NCBI GenBank assembly: GCA_007449985.2
Contig: VIIQ02000033.1
Coordinates: 1 to 64,000, forward strand
Source of the DNA: Desmodesmus armatus
Taxonomy: Eukaryota > Chlorophyta > Chlorophyceae > Sphaeropleales > Scenedesmaceae
Direction of reading: 5' to 3'
Length of the DNA: 64,000 bases
In this document: positions 44,101 through 56,100 of the stretch, one piece after another
How the letters are laid out: every line of letters begins with the position of its first letter
How positions within the stretch are numbered: position 1 is the stretch's first letter
The notes under the pieces: model-generated
Told to the model about the DNA's origin: nothing
The model's input: the letters and a program-made list of their open reading frames with translations, nothing else
Database searches by the model: none
Position numbers and translations under genes: made by a program

Positions 44101-47100
44101 AGCTGCAGTAGGTTGATGCTCTTAATCACCTATCCGCACACCATTCCTGCTTGACGACTCGTCAACTGGCAGTGTGTGCATGGGCTTTGCTGGTCAATTT
44201 GACTTGATAGCAACTGGGTGCAGGACCCACCTGCAGGAAGTGTTCCTGTGAGGCGCGGGTTCTTGTTCAGCAACGCCACCTTGAGGTTTGCCAAGCTTTC
44301 CAGCGCTGGCAACGTCCCGGTAAAGTTGAAATCAGAAACGTCCAAGCCCACCACAGCAAAGCCGTCGTTGCTACACTCCACACCAGCCCATGGTTGACTG
44401 GGGCTGCAGGGGTTGGCACCCTGCCAGCTGGACAGCCTGCCTGAAGGGTCAGACAAGCTTGCCTTCCAAGCCATGAGCACTTGCTGATCCTTGAGAGCAG
44501 TGGGACAGTTGCTGGTGGGCTTGCAGGAGGCTGGAGGTGTGAGAGGCGACCCTGTGCCGCACTGCTTGTCTGCAAGCCACAGAATGCAGGGCGGAGAAAA
44601 ACAGCACAACGTCAGCTGCCAGCAGTTGCAACAAATGCTCGCCACCAGGATCAGCCGAAGTTGCGCACAGCGTCACAGTCCTGACACCAGCTGCAGTTCA
44701 GAGTAAAATTATCACTGCTTGACAGAAGCTTGATGTGAAAAGGCAATCTGCCGCCTGCAAAAGGGTGCACCGCATCACTTACTGAGCCCAGTGCCATGCG
44801 TGAAGTCAACCAAGCTGCAGGGCAGGGAGCTGTCCAGTTGGCCGCACAACCCTGAAGTGTTGTAGGCCACCAAGCAGCTGAAACTTGCTGGTTGGCGGCT
44901 CATCCAGGCAGCGTCAAAGGAGCCGCTAACACCAGTGTAAGCAATGTGCAAGGCCTGGGCGCTGCTGGGCAGCTGGATGTCTTGCACGCTGCCTGTGAGG
45001 CCAGTGTTGTTGCTGAGAATCAGCACACGCAAAGCCGATGGCTCCCCAGTTGCCACTGCATACGCACAGGCACAATGCATAAGGTTGAAACCGTTTCAAG
45101 GTAAGATGATCTTGCATGGCAATGTGTGTGTCAGCATCGTCACAAAGACACTGTATAGCTGTGGGTCCCGGCTGCTGCTACAAAACCTGCATGGCGTGCT
45201 GTCTGTACACCAGAGGGTCAACCAAGTTCTGGTACATATGGCGCAAGTGTACCTGGTGGGACGGTGCCAGTGATGTTGTTGCTAGCAAGGTTGAGTGACT
45301 CCACCTTGGAGGGAAACTTCAGCCATGAGACCGGCAGCGTCCCACCAAGCTTGTTTCTTGAGAGGTCCACCTCGGTCACGTTGCTGTTGTGTATGGGCAA
45401 GCCTGCATCACGAAAGCAGCACAAAAAGAGCATCAAAACATCAACTGGCCAACAGCCAATAAGTGACAGCCTCTGACAAAACCTTGAAGTGAGGTGTACG
45501 TAATTGTTCTGGTGGCAACCTGTGACCAAATCACTGATTTGGTGACCCGGATGCCTTAAAAACCTGCTGTATGCCATGTGTGCGCACTTGACAGCACATC
45601 AGCGAGATGGTTGGCTTGAAGCTGCAGCCGGCGCAGATTGTCCCTGGTGTGGTGCCAGAAGCGTTCATCTCCTGCTGAAACCAAATTGTTGTATGCCAGG
45701 TCCAGGACTTCAAGTTTGGATGCTGTACTCAAATTAGAGGGGCACACCAAACTCCCTGAAATGCTGTTGTGTGCTAGGACTAGCTGTTGGAGGTTCATAG
45801 ACAGCCAATCAGCAGAAAAGCTCCCTGAGAGGTTGCATGAAGAGCATGACATGTTGGAGAGTGCTGACATGCAGGGCAGAGTGCTGTTGCCGCTGCTGCA
45901 CTGCGTCCATTCTGATGGAAGGTTTCCCTGCATGCAATGACAATACATTCAGTCGTGCTCAGAAAAGTGCAACATATGAAAGGGCCCCCAACTTATCAAA
46001 CACCCTGTGTTGTTCCAGCAGGAAGCAAGCAGTGTCGTCCAGGTGCAGCACCATGCACACTGGCCCCTAGCCACTTGAATTCATTAAGCAGGAAAGACAG
46101 GATGACATGCGCCCCGACCCTATGTGTGCAGCAGGATTTGCGGACAACGTCATGGCTGTATGGACGCAACTTGCATATCCTAATGTTTTTGTTACGAGTC
46201 CGGTACACGCTGCCACCCACCTGGAGTGTGTTGTGGCTGAGGTCCAGCTGTTTCAGCTTTGTCATGAACCTCCAGGACGAGGGCAAGGCACCAACGATCT
46301 GATTTGAGTCCAATCTAAGGCTCTGCAGCTTGCTTTCGCCCAAGATGGCTGGCAGGCTGCCAGTGATGTTGTTATGTGACAGATCCAGGTACTGCAAGGT
46401 GCCTTCCACACTCAACCTCATCAGGTCGGTTGGCAAGGGTCCGGCAAGATATTGTGTGAGGCCTGCGCCTGAGAGGTTGAGGCCAATCACCCGGCCCTCA
46501 TTGTCACAAGTAACATACCTCCACCCAGGACTTCCACAAGGCATGTCATAGTTGTACCAAGTTCTGAGGTCAGATGGGCTGCCCCAGGATGAACCTGTGT
46601 TCCTGAGGGCATCGCGGTCCCGCACGTTGCTTAACTGGAACATTGGAGTGATGTACCTGCCACCCTGCTGTTGCGCTGTGCACCAATAGGGTGTTTGTGG
46701 GTAGGTGGGTTCGGGGCTACCACTCGAGCAGCTGTAACCTGCAAGTTGTACAGCCACCAGCAGCAGCATCAACAAAAAGGGCCAGGATGGCATTGTAATG
46801 CAAAAAGACAAACAACGACATCTTCAGTACGACAAGTGCAGGCCCAGCAACAGACATCAGGGATGCTTTTATTGCCCTCTTCCCATACCTACTAGCTGCA
46901 AAGCTGGCGCTCAGATGCGAATCAAACATGCAAACAGGGGGATCTGCGCTGTCCCGCTTAGCATATCACCCTGTGGGTACTGCTTTGCGTGTTAGCTCAG
47001 AAGGTGTTGTGCTGGCTTTGATGTGTTAGTTGTACAACAGTGTTTCTGATATGCTTGAAGGACTGACCCATGTGTGTGCGTGCACGGTATGTGTAGACTG

Positions 47101-50100
47101 CAGATTTACAACTGAGTCTTGAAAGCACGATACTATACTCGGTGTGTGTGGCAGTTGCCATGTCTGTGTGTGTTTTTTTGGGGGCTGGTCTTGTCTGACG
47201 TGTCTTTGCAGGTTCCCTCGGTTCAGGTGTGCGTCTTTGGCTTACCCAGTCGATCAAGTGTAGAGAGTACCGCTTTGCGGTGAAAGTATCTACTTGTAAC
47301 AACCTCCCCCCCCAAAAAAAAATATCACTTCGTTGCAAAGAGATTCTTGTCGGGCCGACAGCACTCTGCCTGCAACCAGGTGCATGCACAAGCTGCTCAC
47401 CCAGCCGAGTCATTGATGTGTCCAAGCACAAGCGACCAAGACCAGAGGTGTACTGGGGGGAGTACTGCCCACACAGGTTGTTGCCCCAGACAGTGAATTG
47501 TGTCACCGCTGGGAGCTGCCCAAACCAGCTGTATGGTATCTCTCCTGTGAGCTGCATCCTGTGCAGATACAGCTGCTGCAGTGAAGTTGCAATTACTGAG
47601 GTACTGTAGCCCCACTCTGTCGGCAGGCTGCAGCATACACAAAGCGGCAACCAGGCAGATCAATCAGCATGCTACCACCGCCAAAAAGAGACTCTACATG
47701 CATCTGGATCTGAAAAGGCTCTGGATGGCATCCAAGCAAGCTGACGGCCAACAAGAGAAGTGGTTGATCTGGTTTGTTGTATTAGATCTCCTGTCTGCTG
47801 CCCGCAACTCTATGACTCATAGAGCGGCTCTATCCTACCTGCCAGATACATTGGAGTAGCTCAGGTCAAGCATGGCAAGGGTCAAGGTGGACCATGCTGC
47901 ATGGACAATGCAGCGGTAGGCAACAAGAAAAGCCAGCAGCAGAGAGTAAAGTGGACATGTGGACGAACGTGACTGAAGCACAAACTAACCCATAAGGCCG
48001 TGCAGCTGAGCAGGCACCAACGCAGAGCCGTTTTGGTATGTCAGGCCAGTGTGGCCTGCGACACTGTTGCTGACAGTGACAGCAACCATATTGTCATTGG
48101 GACGGAGTGAAGCTATCTGTGTTGCTGGGCTGCATAGGCTGTCACATACATCACTGCAGCACAAGCACAATAGGGTGCCTGGATGGTAAGTCACTGGCAC
48201 CGCTGTGTGGCCAAGATGCAGCTGGTCACAGGAGACAAACCTGTAGGCAGTGTGCCACGCAGGCCTGGGTTGCCGGACAACAGCAGGCTGCGTAGACTAG
48301 GCAGGCAAGGGTTCAGCACGGGTAGCGTGTCCAGGGTTCCAGTGATGCCTGCACTGTCAGCTTGCAAGGTCTGTAGCTGCAGCATGCTGCACCACTCCTG
48401 GGGAATAGTGCGAAGGGGATCACCAGACTTGAAAGTAAAACTGATATCCAATGTTTGTAGAGGAAGACTGGACCATGCCGCTGGAAGTGATGTCAGACCG
48501 GCCAGCAGGTTGCTGTGTGAAATGTTCAGCACCTGCAGACTGGGGAGCTGGGTGAGCAAGGCCATAAACTGCTCCAGACTGCTCGAGTTGGTAGTACCAA
48601 TTCGAACGTTGAGGCCCTGCATTCATCAGCAGCCAGAGTCACACACGGCAGGTGGGCCGAGGAGACGGTGTAACCACGTGAACAGGGCAGTGTGCCTTGA
48701 CTAGGTTCCAAGGTAGGACAAGCATGACCATTGTGTCAGTTGATGCAGTTGCAGGGCAGTGTCGCCGACTCCAAAAAGCTGTCACGGTCTGCTTGCTGCT
48801 CAGCCACAGGGCACCATCGCTCACCTGAAGCCCCAGGTGTGTGAGGCCTGTCAGATTGCCTAGTGCTGTCCAATTGGCAGTCCCTGTGGCATCTGCGTAC
48901 GTGATGTTGCTGCTGGAGGGTGGCTGCAGCTGGATCCTTGTCACCAGACCATTGACGCACACAATGCCTGGCCACATCACGGCACATGGATCACCAATGC
49001 CCCAACTTGCCAGCCACGGGTGGCTGTTGCCAGTCTGTAAGCTGTCCCTCCAAGCCACCAATGCCAAGCCTTGGGTGGTGCTTTGAGGGATGTACATCCT
49101 GCCAGGGTCGCAGACTGCTTCTGTTGCATTCTGTGGTAGCACAGTACATGCACTAGTTGCCATCTCAGGCTGGAGCGGGTTTGATCCGCACACAAATCCT
49201 GCAGCATAAGCAATTCAGTTGCGGATGTGGTGCTGGTTGGCAGCATTGAAACTTTGGTGGCGGCTTGGCATAGAATGCAGGTTGCAACCAATTGGCTAGA
49301 CCAGTCTGGACCAGTCAATAATACGTCTAACGCCCAGGTGGCGTCAGTGCTGGATCAAAACCTGCCCATATTTGTTTAGGGGATCAGGGGAGGCGTTGCT
49401 GCAGTTTTGCTGCTGTCCAGCTGCTGCGCACTTGCTGCTGCTGGGGTGCTCCTGCTGCAGCTGGGGTCCTCCTGCTAAGATACTGCTGCTGGGGTACCCA
49501 GCACCGCTGCAGGAATGAACACGGAGTGACATTTGTGAGCAGTCGCAGTCGCACAAAAGCACCGCGACAATAGCGTTTTGTCGTCTACTGCTGAAGTCAG
49601 TCATACGCACATCAGTCCAAGGTGCTTGGACAACTGTCGTCTGCGAGCTCGTAACCGTTCCCATCTCCTTGCCCAAATTCCCTCCACAATGACCAAGACA
49701 TAGCTATATACGCAAGTTAACGTTTGAAAGGTGCCTCGGTGGACCTCTGTGACAGCAACAGCAGACGGGTGAGTGAGTCTGACTTGCAGTCATCTTCGGT
49801 GTGGTGTGAAGTTCGAGCTACAGCCATGAAACAGGTTCTTAGCTGAATTTAATTGCGTTGGGATGCTTGCCTGAGGCTGTTAATGCGTGTGCCATCGCGC
49901 AAGGATATCGTTCATGTATATAGGTTCGCTGTCTTTTCACACAGGCCTTATGGCGGACAAGCGGTGCTCCAGACGTCGTCGACAAATATGCCTGATTGTC
50001 GTGTGGGGTGTCCAGTTTGCGATGGCTCCGCCATGGACTGCCTGCACATATGCTCTCGCAGCACAAGCAGTTCGCACCTTTCTACCGAACACCATCACAA

Positions 50101-53100
50101 TCCTTATCATCGATTCATTCGTTATCGCCCAGCCCGGGCGTGGTGCGGAGCTTTTGGGAACGGAATGTAGAGTCGTTTTTGGCTGTCATGTGTGGGGGTG
50201 TGAACTTTGCAACGTATAAAGCTCTCAACCTTAAGGTTTCGATCTAATAATACTTCAACCAAAGCGTCAGCTGCTTACCGATCTGTGTAGCAGTGGTGTC
50301 CAAGCATGGCAACCCAGATGGCGGCATGCCGCAAACACCTTGATTGTGATGTAGTGACCAGCACTTGAGGCCTGGCGCTGAGGCAAACAATGACGGGACT
50401 TTCTGGAGCAGCTGATTGTGGTCCAGGTAAATCTGCTGCAACGTGTTGGGTATGTAGCCACTGATGAACCTATTGATCCGGTTGTAACTGGCATCCACCA
50501 GCTTGAGCGAAGGATATCTATCCAAGGCTGCAAACACACAATGGAGGCAACAGCAATAACAGTACTATGGCACTGTCAGACGGCCAACCAGCACCTAGCG
50601 CCTAGTTGGCTGTTGGGGGTGGCGAGCAAACAACATCCCGCAACCAGCACGATAAGCTAGCCCGGCAGAGCGACGTGTCTGTTCTAGCCCCCCCCCCCCC
50701 CCCTCACTCACTGATAAATTCGTATAGGTTGTGGTCCATCCTCAGCTCCTGAAGCTGTGGGTAGCTGTTGCAATGGATGGGGCCTGCCGGCGGCAGAATC
50801 AACCCGTCCAGCTGATTGTTGCTGATGTTGAGAAACTGCATGGCTCCAAACATTCTGAACCCTTCAGGCACAGTGCCGTAGATGCTGTTGCTGGACACAT
50901 CAAAGAACTGCAGCCCAGAAGAGTTGTAGCATCCCGACGGTGCTCCCCAGTTGGGAAAGCTGCCAGATAGACCACAGTGTGCACAAGCAAAACGTTGGAG
51001 CTGCATGGTGGGCCCGCCACCACCGAGGTCCATCCACTGTGCAGGAATTCCCCCCTGCAATGCGCACAGGGAAGTGTGGCATGTGATTGATCACAATGTT
51101 GTGTGTACGTACACACACAGTGCACCCGCTGGCTGGCACACCCAAAAACCAGGTTTGCGCCTGACCGTATAGCCTGCCACTCACCTCAAATCTGTTGTTG
51201 GACAGCACAAGCTCCTGTATGCTTGTCAAGTTGGCCCACTCCGACGGCAGCGTGCCGTTCAGCAGATTGCCCTGAAGACGCACCACTGTGAGGTTGGGAA
51301 ACGTGCCCAAGGTGGTAGGAAGGGGACCACTGATGTTGTTGGAAGACACATCCAGGTGCTGCAGGGTGCTGGTACCATTGAATGCAAAAGACGGCAGGGT
51401 GCCTGTCAAGTTGTTGCCTGCCAGAACAAGCATCTGCAAGGGGCTCCACAAGAAACCAGGCAGCGTTCCTGTCAACTGATTCCCCCCAAGTAGAACAGCC
51501 TGAGCATCTGGCCAGCCACTGATGTTGGGAAGGGGGCCAGTGAAGTTGCCATTTGACAAGTCCACAAGTTCCAGGTGTGAGAGCTGCACCAGCTGCGGAG
51601 GGATACTGCCTGCACAAGAGCAGATGCATGCCATGCACTCACGCATGATTGGTATACATTGGGACAACGTGGTGGTATCTGCTACTGCGGACATGGACTG
51701 GTGCTGAACACCTGCTGATTTTGTGAAACAAAACAAGCACCATATCTGAGCATGTTGCTGGTTGTGATCCACATAGATGCTGCACACGTATGCACGCCCT
51801 GCACGACTGCCGTTAGTGAATGGTTAGGCAGCCCTGCATGCAGGACAGGTTTCTGCTGCCAGCCGCATGGGGCTACTGGTACCCACCACCAAGCTGGGTG
51901 TTTGATAGGTTCAGGACCTTCAAGGACGTAAGGTTTCCCCAGCAGTCTGGTAGAGAACCTGCACAGGGCATGCACAATAGGGGCCATTGAACTTGGAAAC
52001 CTTGTACAGCATTGGTGACGACAGCGCACTGCAAATTGCCACGCGCACATGCTGCACCTGCAGCATGCATGCCGCGATGTGCTGGGTGGGACCTCTCATC
52101 GCCAGGTCACCATCTCACCTTCCAACATGGGGTTGAGTGAGAGGTTCAGCGCCTGCAGGCTTGGAGTGGAAGTGCACAGCTGCTGCAAAGCAGCGCTGCT
52201 GTTGCCTGCAGCAAGACATCAGCATGCAGGTTTCTCCTCAGATACCTCTGTCCTGTTGTGCAACTACTGCTGTGTGATGATGGCCTGCACAGGTGACTGA
52301 GTGTTGTGACACACATGTGCTGTGCTGGCAGTCTCTGGCATTGCCAAACCCTCCAACTGTACTATGCAACACACAGGAATCAGACTCCACCAAAGCTGAT
52401 CATCGGTATGACACTGCATGGCCAACGTCACCTGTCAGCTGAGTGTTGCTCAAGTCCAGCACATGCAAGTCCGTCAGGTTGCCTGCGAGACACAGCAAGA
52501 CCGACAGCAAGCAGCGCCTCTTCAGCGATGGCACATGTACTGTACAGTTGGAGACTGCAGACTGCCAACCAAGTTGCAAGCGACCCATTTCCAGCAACAC
52601 ACTGCAATTACAATGATACTTGGTTGCATGCACACACACCATGTGCCTAGCATAGCAGTGATGGGCTGTGTGCATTTGAAGGGCAACACACTGTGTTGAC
52701 AAATCTGCACATGAAGCAGGTCACCCTGCAGGATGTGTGCACCTCAGCACGTTGACCTGACTGACCTAATGCAGGAAGCTGACCAGCCAGGCCCGCTATA
52801 TTGTTGCTGACAGTGACAGCAACCGTCCTGCCATCGGGACAGAGTGAAGCTATCCATCTAGGTTGCTGGGCTGCATAGGCTGCCACATACATCATTGCAG
52901 CACAAGCACAACAGGGTCCCTGGGATCGCAAGTCACTGGCACTGCTATGTGGTCACTGGCACTGCCGTGTGGCCAACTTGACATGATGTCACCAGCGGCT
53001 GGCCACACAAGACAAACCTGTCGGGAGTGTGCCACGTAAGCTTGGATTGCCGGACAAAAGCAGGCTGCGTAGACTAGGCAGGCAGGGGCTGAGCACCGGT

Positions 53101-56100
53101 AGGCTGTCCAGGGTACCAGTAATGCCCGCGCTGTTAGCTTGCAAGGCCTGTAGCTGCAGCATGCTGCACCACTCCGGAGGAATTGTGCGAAGGGGGTCAC
53201 CAGATTTGAACGTGTAGCTGATGTCCAAAGCACGGAGTGGAAGACTGGCCCATGCCACAGGAAGGGATGTGGCACCAGCTAAAAGGTTGCTGTGTGAAAT
53301 GTTCAGCACCTGCAGACTGGGGAGCTGGGTCAGCAAGGCCAGAAACTGCTCAAGACTGCTTGGATTGGTGGAGCCATTTAGGCTGTTGAGGCCCTGCAGT
53401 TGGTAGCAAACAGGTTTGGACACAGCACATCACGATGTTGAGAGATGGTGACAAAGGGCATAACGAGCCGACCATGGCAGTGTGCTTTCCATGTGAATGT
53501 GTCCGTCAGGGCGTGACGTCATGCTGACAGGGCAGAGTAGGCGTGTGGGTGCAAACAGCTAGAACACAGCATCGCCCACCTGGAGCTCCAGATGCGTAAG
53601 GCCTGTCAGGTTGGCTAGTGTGGTCCAGTTGGCAGAACCTGTGGCACTTGTGTACATGATGTTGCTGCTGGAGGTTGCCTGCAGCTGGATCCTTGTCACG
53701 ACACCATTGGCACACACAATGCCTGGCCACACCATAGCACATGGATCACCAGTGCCCCAGCTTGCAAGCAGCGGGTTGCTGCTGCCGGCCTGCAAGCTGT
53801 CCCTCCAAGCCAGCAATGTGGGGCCCTGTGTGCTAATGGGCCTGAATATCCTGCCGGGGTCACATGCTGCTTGTGTTGCATTCTGAGGGGGCATCACAGT
53901 GCATGCACCAGCCGGTGTCACTGGCTGGCTTGTGCCACAGTCCAGACCTGCCAGGAGTAAACACATGAGGAGCAAACACATGAAGTGTGGCCCACACTAT
54001 TGAACAGTGTTGTGCTGAGGATGTTGTGCTGAAAATGTGTTGTGCTGTGAATGTAACAGTGTCACTGACATGACTGGCAGTTGTGAGTAAGGACTGTGCT
54101 GCACTGTGACACAACAATCCTTTTGACAAGCATCATTGGTCCTGGCAGGACGACATTGATCACATGGTCACTTACCAACTCGTGTGCCGGTGGTGTTGAA
54201 GCAAGGAGCACCAGCCGGCGCTGCACCGCACAGGCCTGCGTTGTTGTCGAAGGACCAACACTTCAAGCTGTATGCTGAGCCAAACTGTGCAGGGATCACT
54301 CCTTGCAGGTTGTTGTGGTCCAGGTAGAACTGCTGCAGGGTGGCCGGTAGCTGGGTGGGCACTGACGTAAGCTGGTTGTAGCTGGCATCAACCAGCTTGA
54401 TAGATGTCATGCTGCTCCAGGCTGAGAAAAAGACGGCAGCAGCACAATAACCAAGGTTGCCTGATTGGGGTTTCTTACGCTGGCGAACAGATCCAGTGAC
54501 AGTAGACAAGTCAGCAGGCGGACAATGCAACAATACATGCGTGGGGCACCTGGTAGCTGTCGACAGGCAGTTAGTGACAGGTATGCCTCCCGCAACACTG
54601 TGTGCCACACAAGCCCCTCACCGCTTTCAGTGTCGCTGAAAGCATTGTGGTCCATCCTCAGCTCCTGAAGCTTTGGAAAGCCGCCGGTGCAACGGCCTGT
54701 ATGCGTTTTCAAGAAGTACCCAGAAAACTGGTTGCCACTAATGTTGAAGGCCTGTAAGGCTCCAAAGCTGTCAAACCCATCAGGCACTGTGCCTGTTAGG
54801 AAGTTGCGCGAAACATCAAAGAAACGAAGCCCAGACGAATTGTAACATGAACCCGTAGGACCGCCCCAGTTGGGCAAAGGGCCCGTGAGGCTGCAGCTTG
54901 CGCAATGGAACCGTGTCAGCTGCATTGTTGGGCCTGTGCTGGCCAAGTCCATCCAAGATAGGGGAAGACTTCCCTGCAGGCATTTGCAGACATACCATAC
55001 AGCAAGTTTTGACGTGTGTGCTGTAACTGCTAGGGCAGCACAGCCTGTTGCACGGCGTTGCGATTGCAGTGTGAACAAATGCCTGCCTCAAGCCTTGCTG
55101 CTAGGCTGGCATCACCAGCTGGGCTTCTGCAACGATCTGTTTCTGCACTTGCAGTCACAGTAATGCCCGTCGTGGAGCAGTCTGCTGTAGCAGCATTTAG
55201 GTGGAAGCATGATGGACATCTCATAATCAACCAGAACACCATGCAGCTGCGCGGCCTGCACTTACAGTCAATGCATTCTTGGACAACGTCAGCTCCCGTA
55301 GGCTTGTCATGTTGGCCCACTCAGACGGCAGAGTTCCGCTCAGCCCGTTGCTTTGAAGGGCCAGCACAGTGAGGTTTGTCATGTTGGCCCAATCAGACGG
55401 CAGCGTACCGCCCAACCCGTTGCTTTGAAGGACCAGCACAGTGAGGTTTGGGAATGGACCCAAGGTGCTTGGAAGCGAGCCACCGATGCTGTTGAGAGAG
55501 ATGTCAAGCCGCTGCAAACTACCAGTGCCGTTGCTGCGGATCGTTGGCAGAGTCCCGCTCAGTTTGTTGCGCGCAAGAACCAGTGTCTTCAGGGGGCTCC
55601 AAACAAAGTCTGGCAAGGTTCCTGTCAGCTGGTTGCCCCCAAGCAGAACAGCCTGAGCATCCGGCCAGCCACTGATGTTGGGAAGGGGGCCAGTGAAGTT
55701 GCCATTTGACAAGTCCACAACTTCCAGTGGGAGCTGCACCAGCTGCGGAGGGATACTGCCTGCACAGGAGCAGATGCATACCATGCACTGACGCGTCATC
55801 GGTAGGCATTAGGGACAACGGGATGGCACCTGCCACTGCATACAAGGACTGGTGCTGAACACCGCTGGTTCTTTGAAACCAAAATTTGAACATGTATGAT
55901 CATGCTGCTGTTGTGAACTACATAGATGTTGCGCATGTATGCACGCCCTGCAGGACTGCCGTCACTGGATATTTGGACAGCCCTGCATGCAGGGCAGCTT
56001 CTGCAGACAGCCGCATGGAGCCACTGGTACCCACCACCAAGCTGGGTGTTTGACAGGTTCAACACCTTCAAGGACGTTAGGTTTCCCCAGCAGTCTGGTA

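Noticed and set aside
46997..47400. Read-through of exon 22 to a stop at 46997 as the end of a separate LRR gene
   Set aside because: The donor gtgagc at 47400 matches the phase of the next exon, and the equivalent junction in block B copy 2 shows the same splice. The TGTAA at 47106-47110 lies before that stop, so it does not support an end there. Kept only as an alternative.
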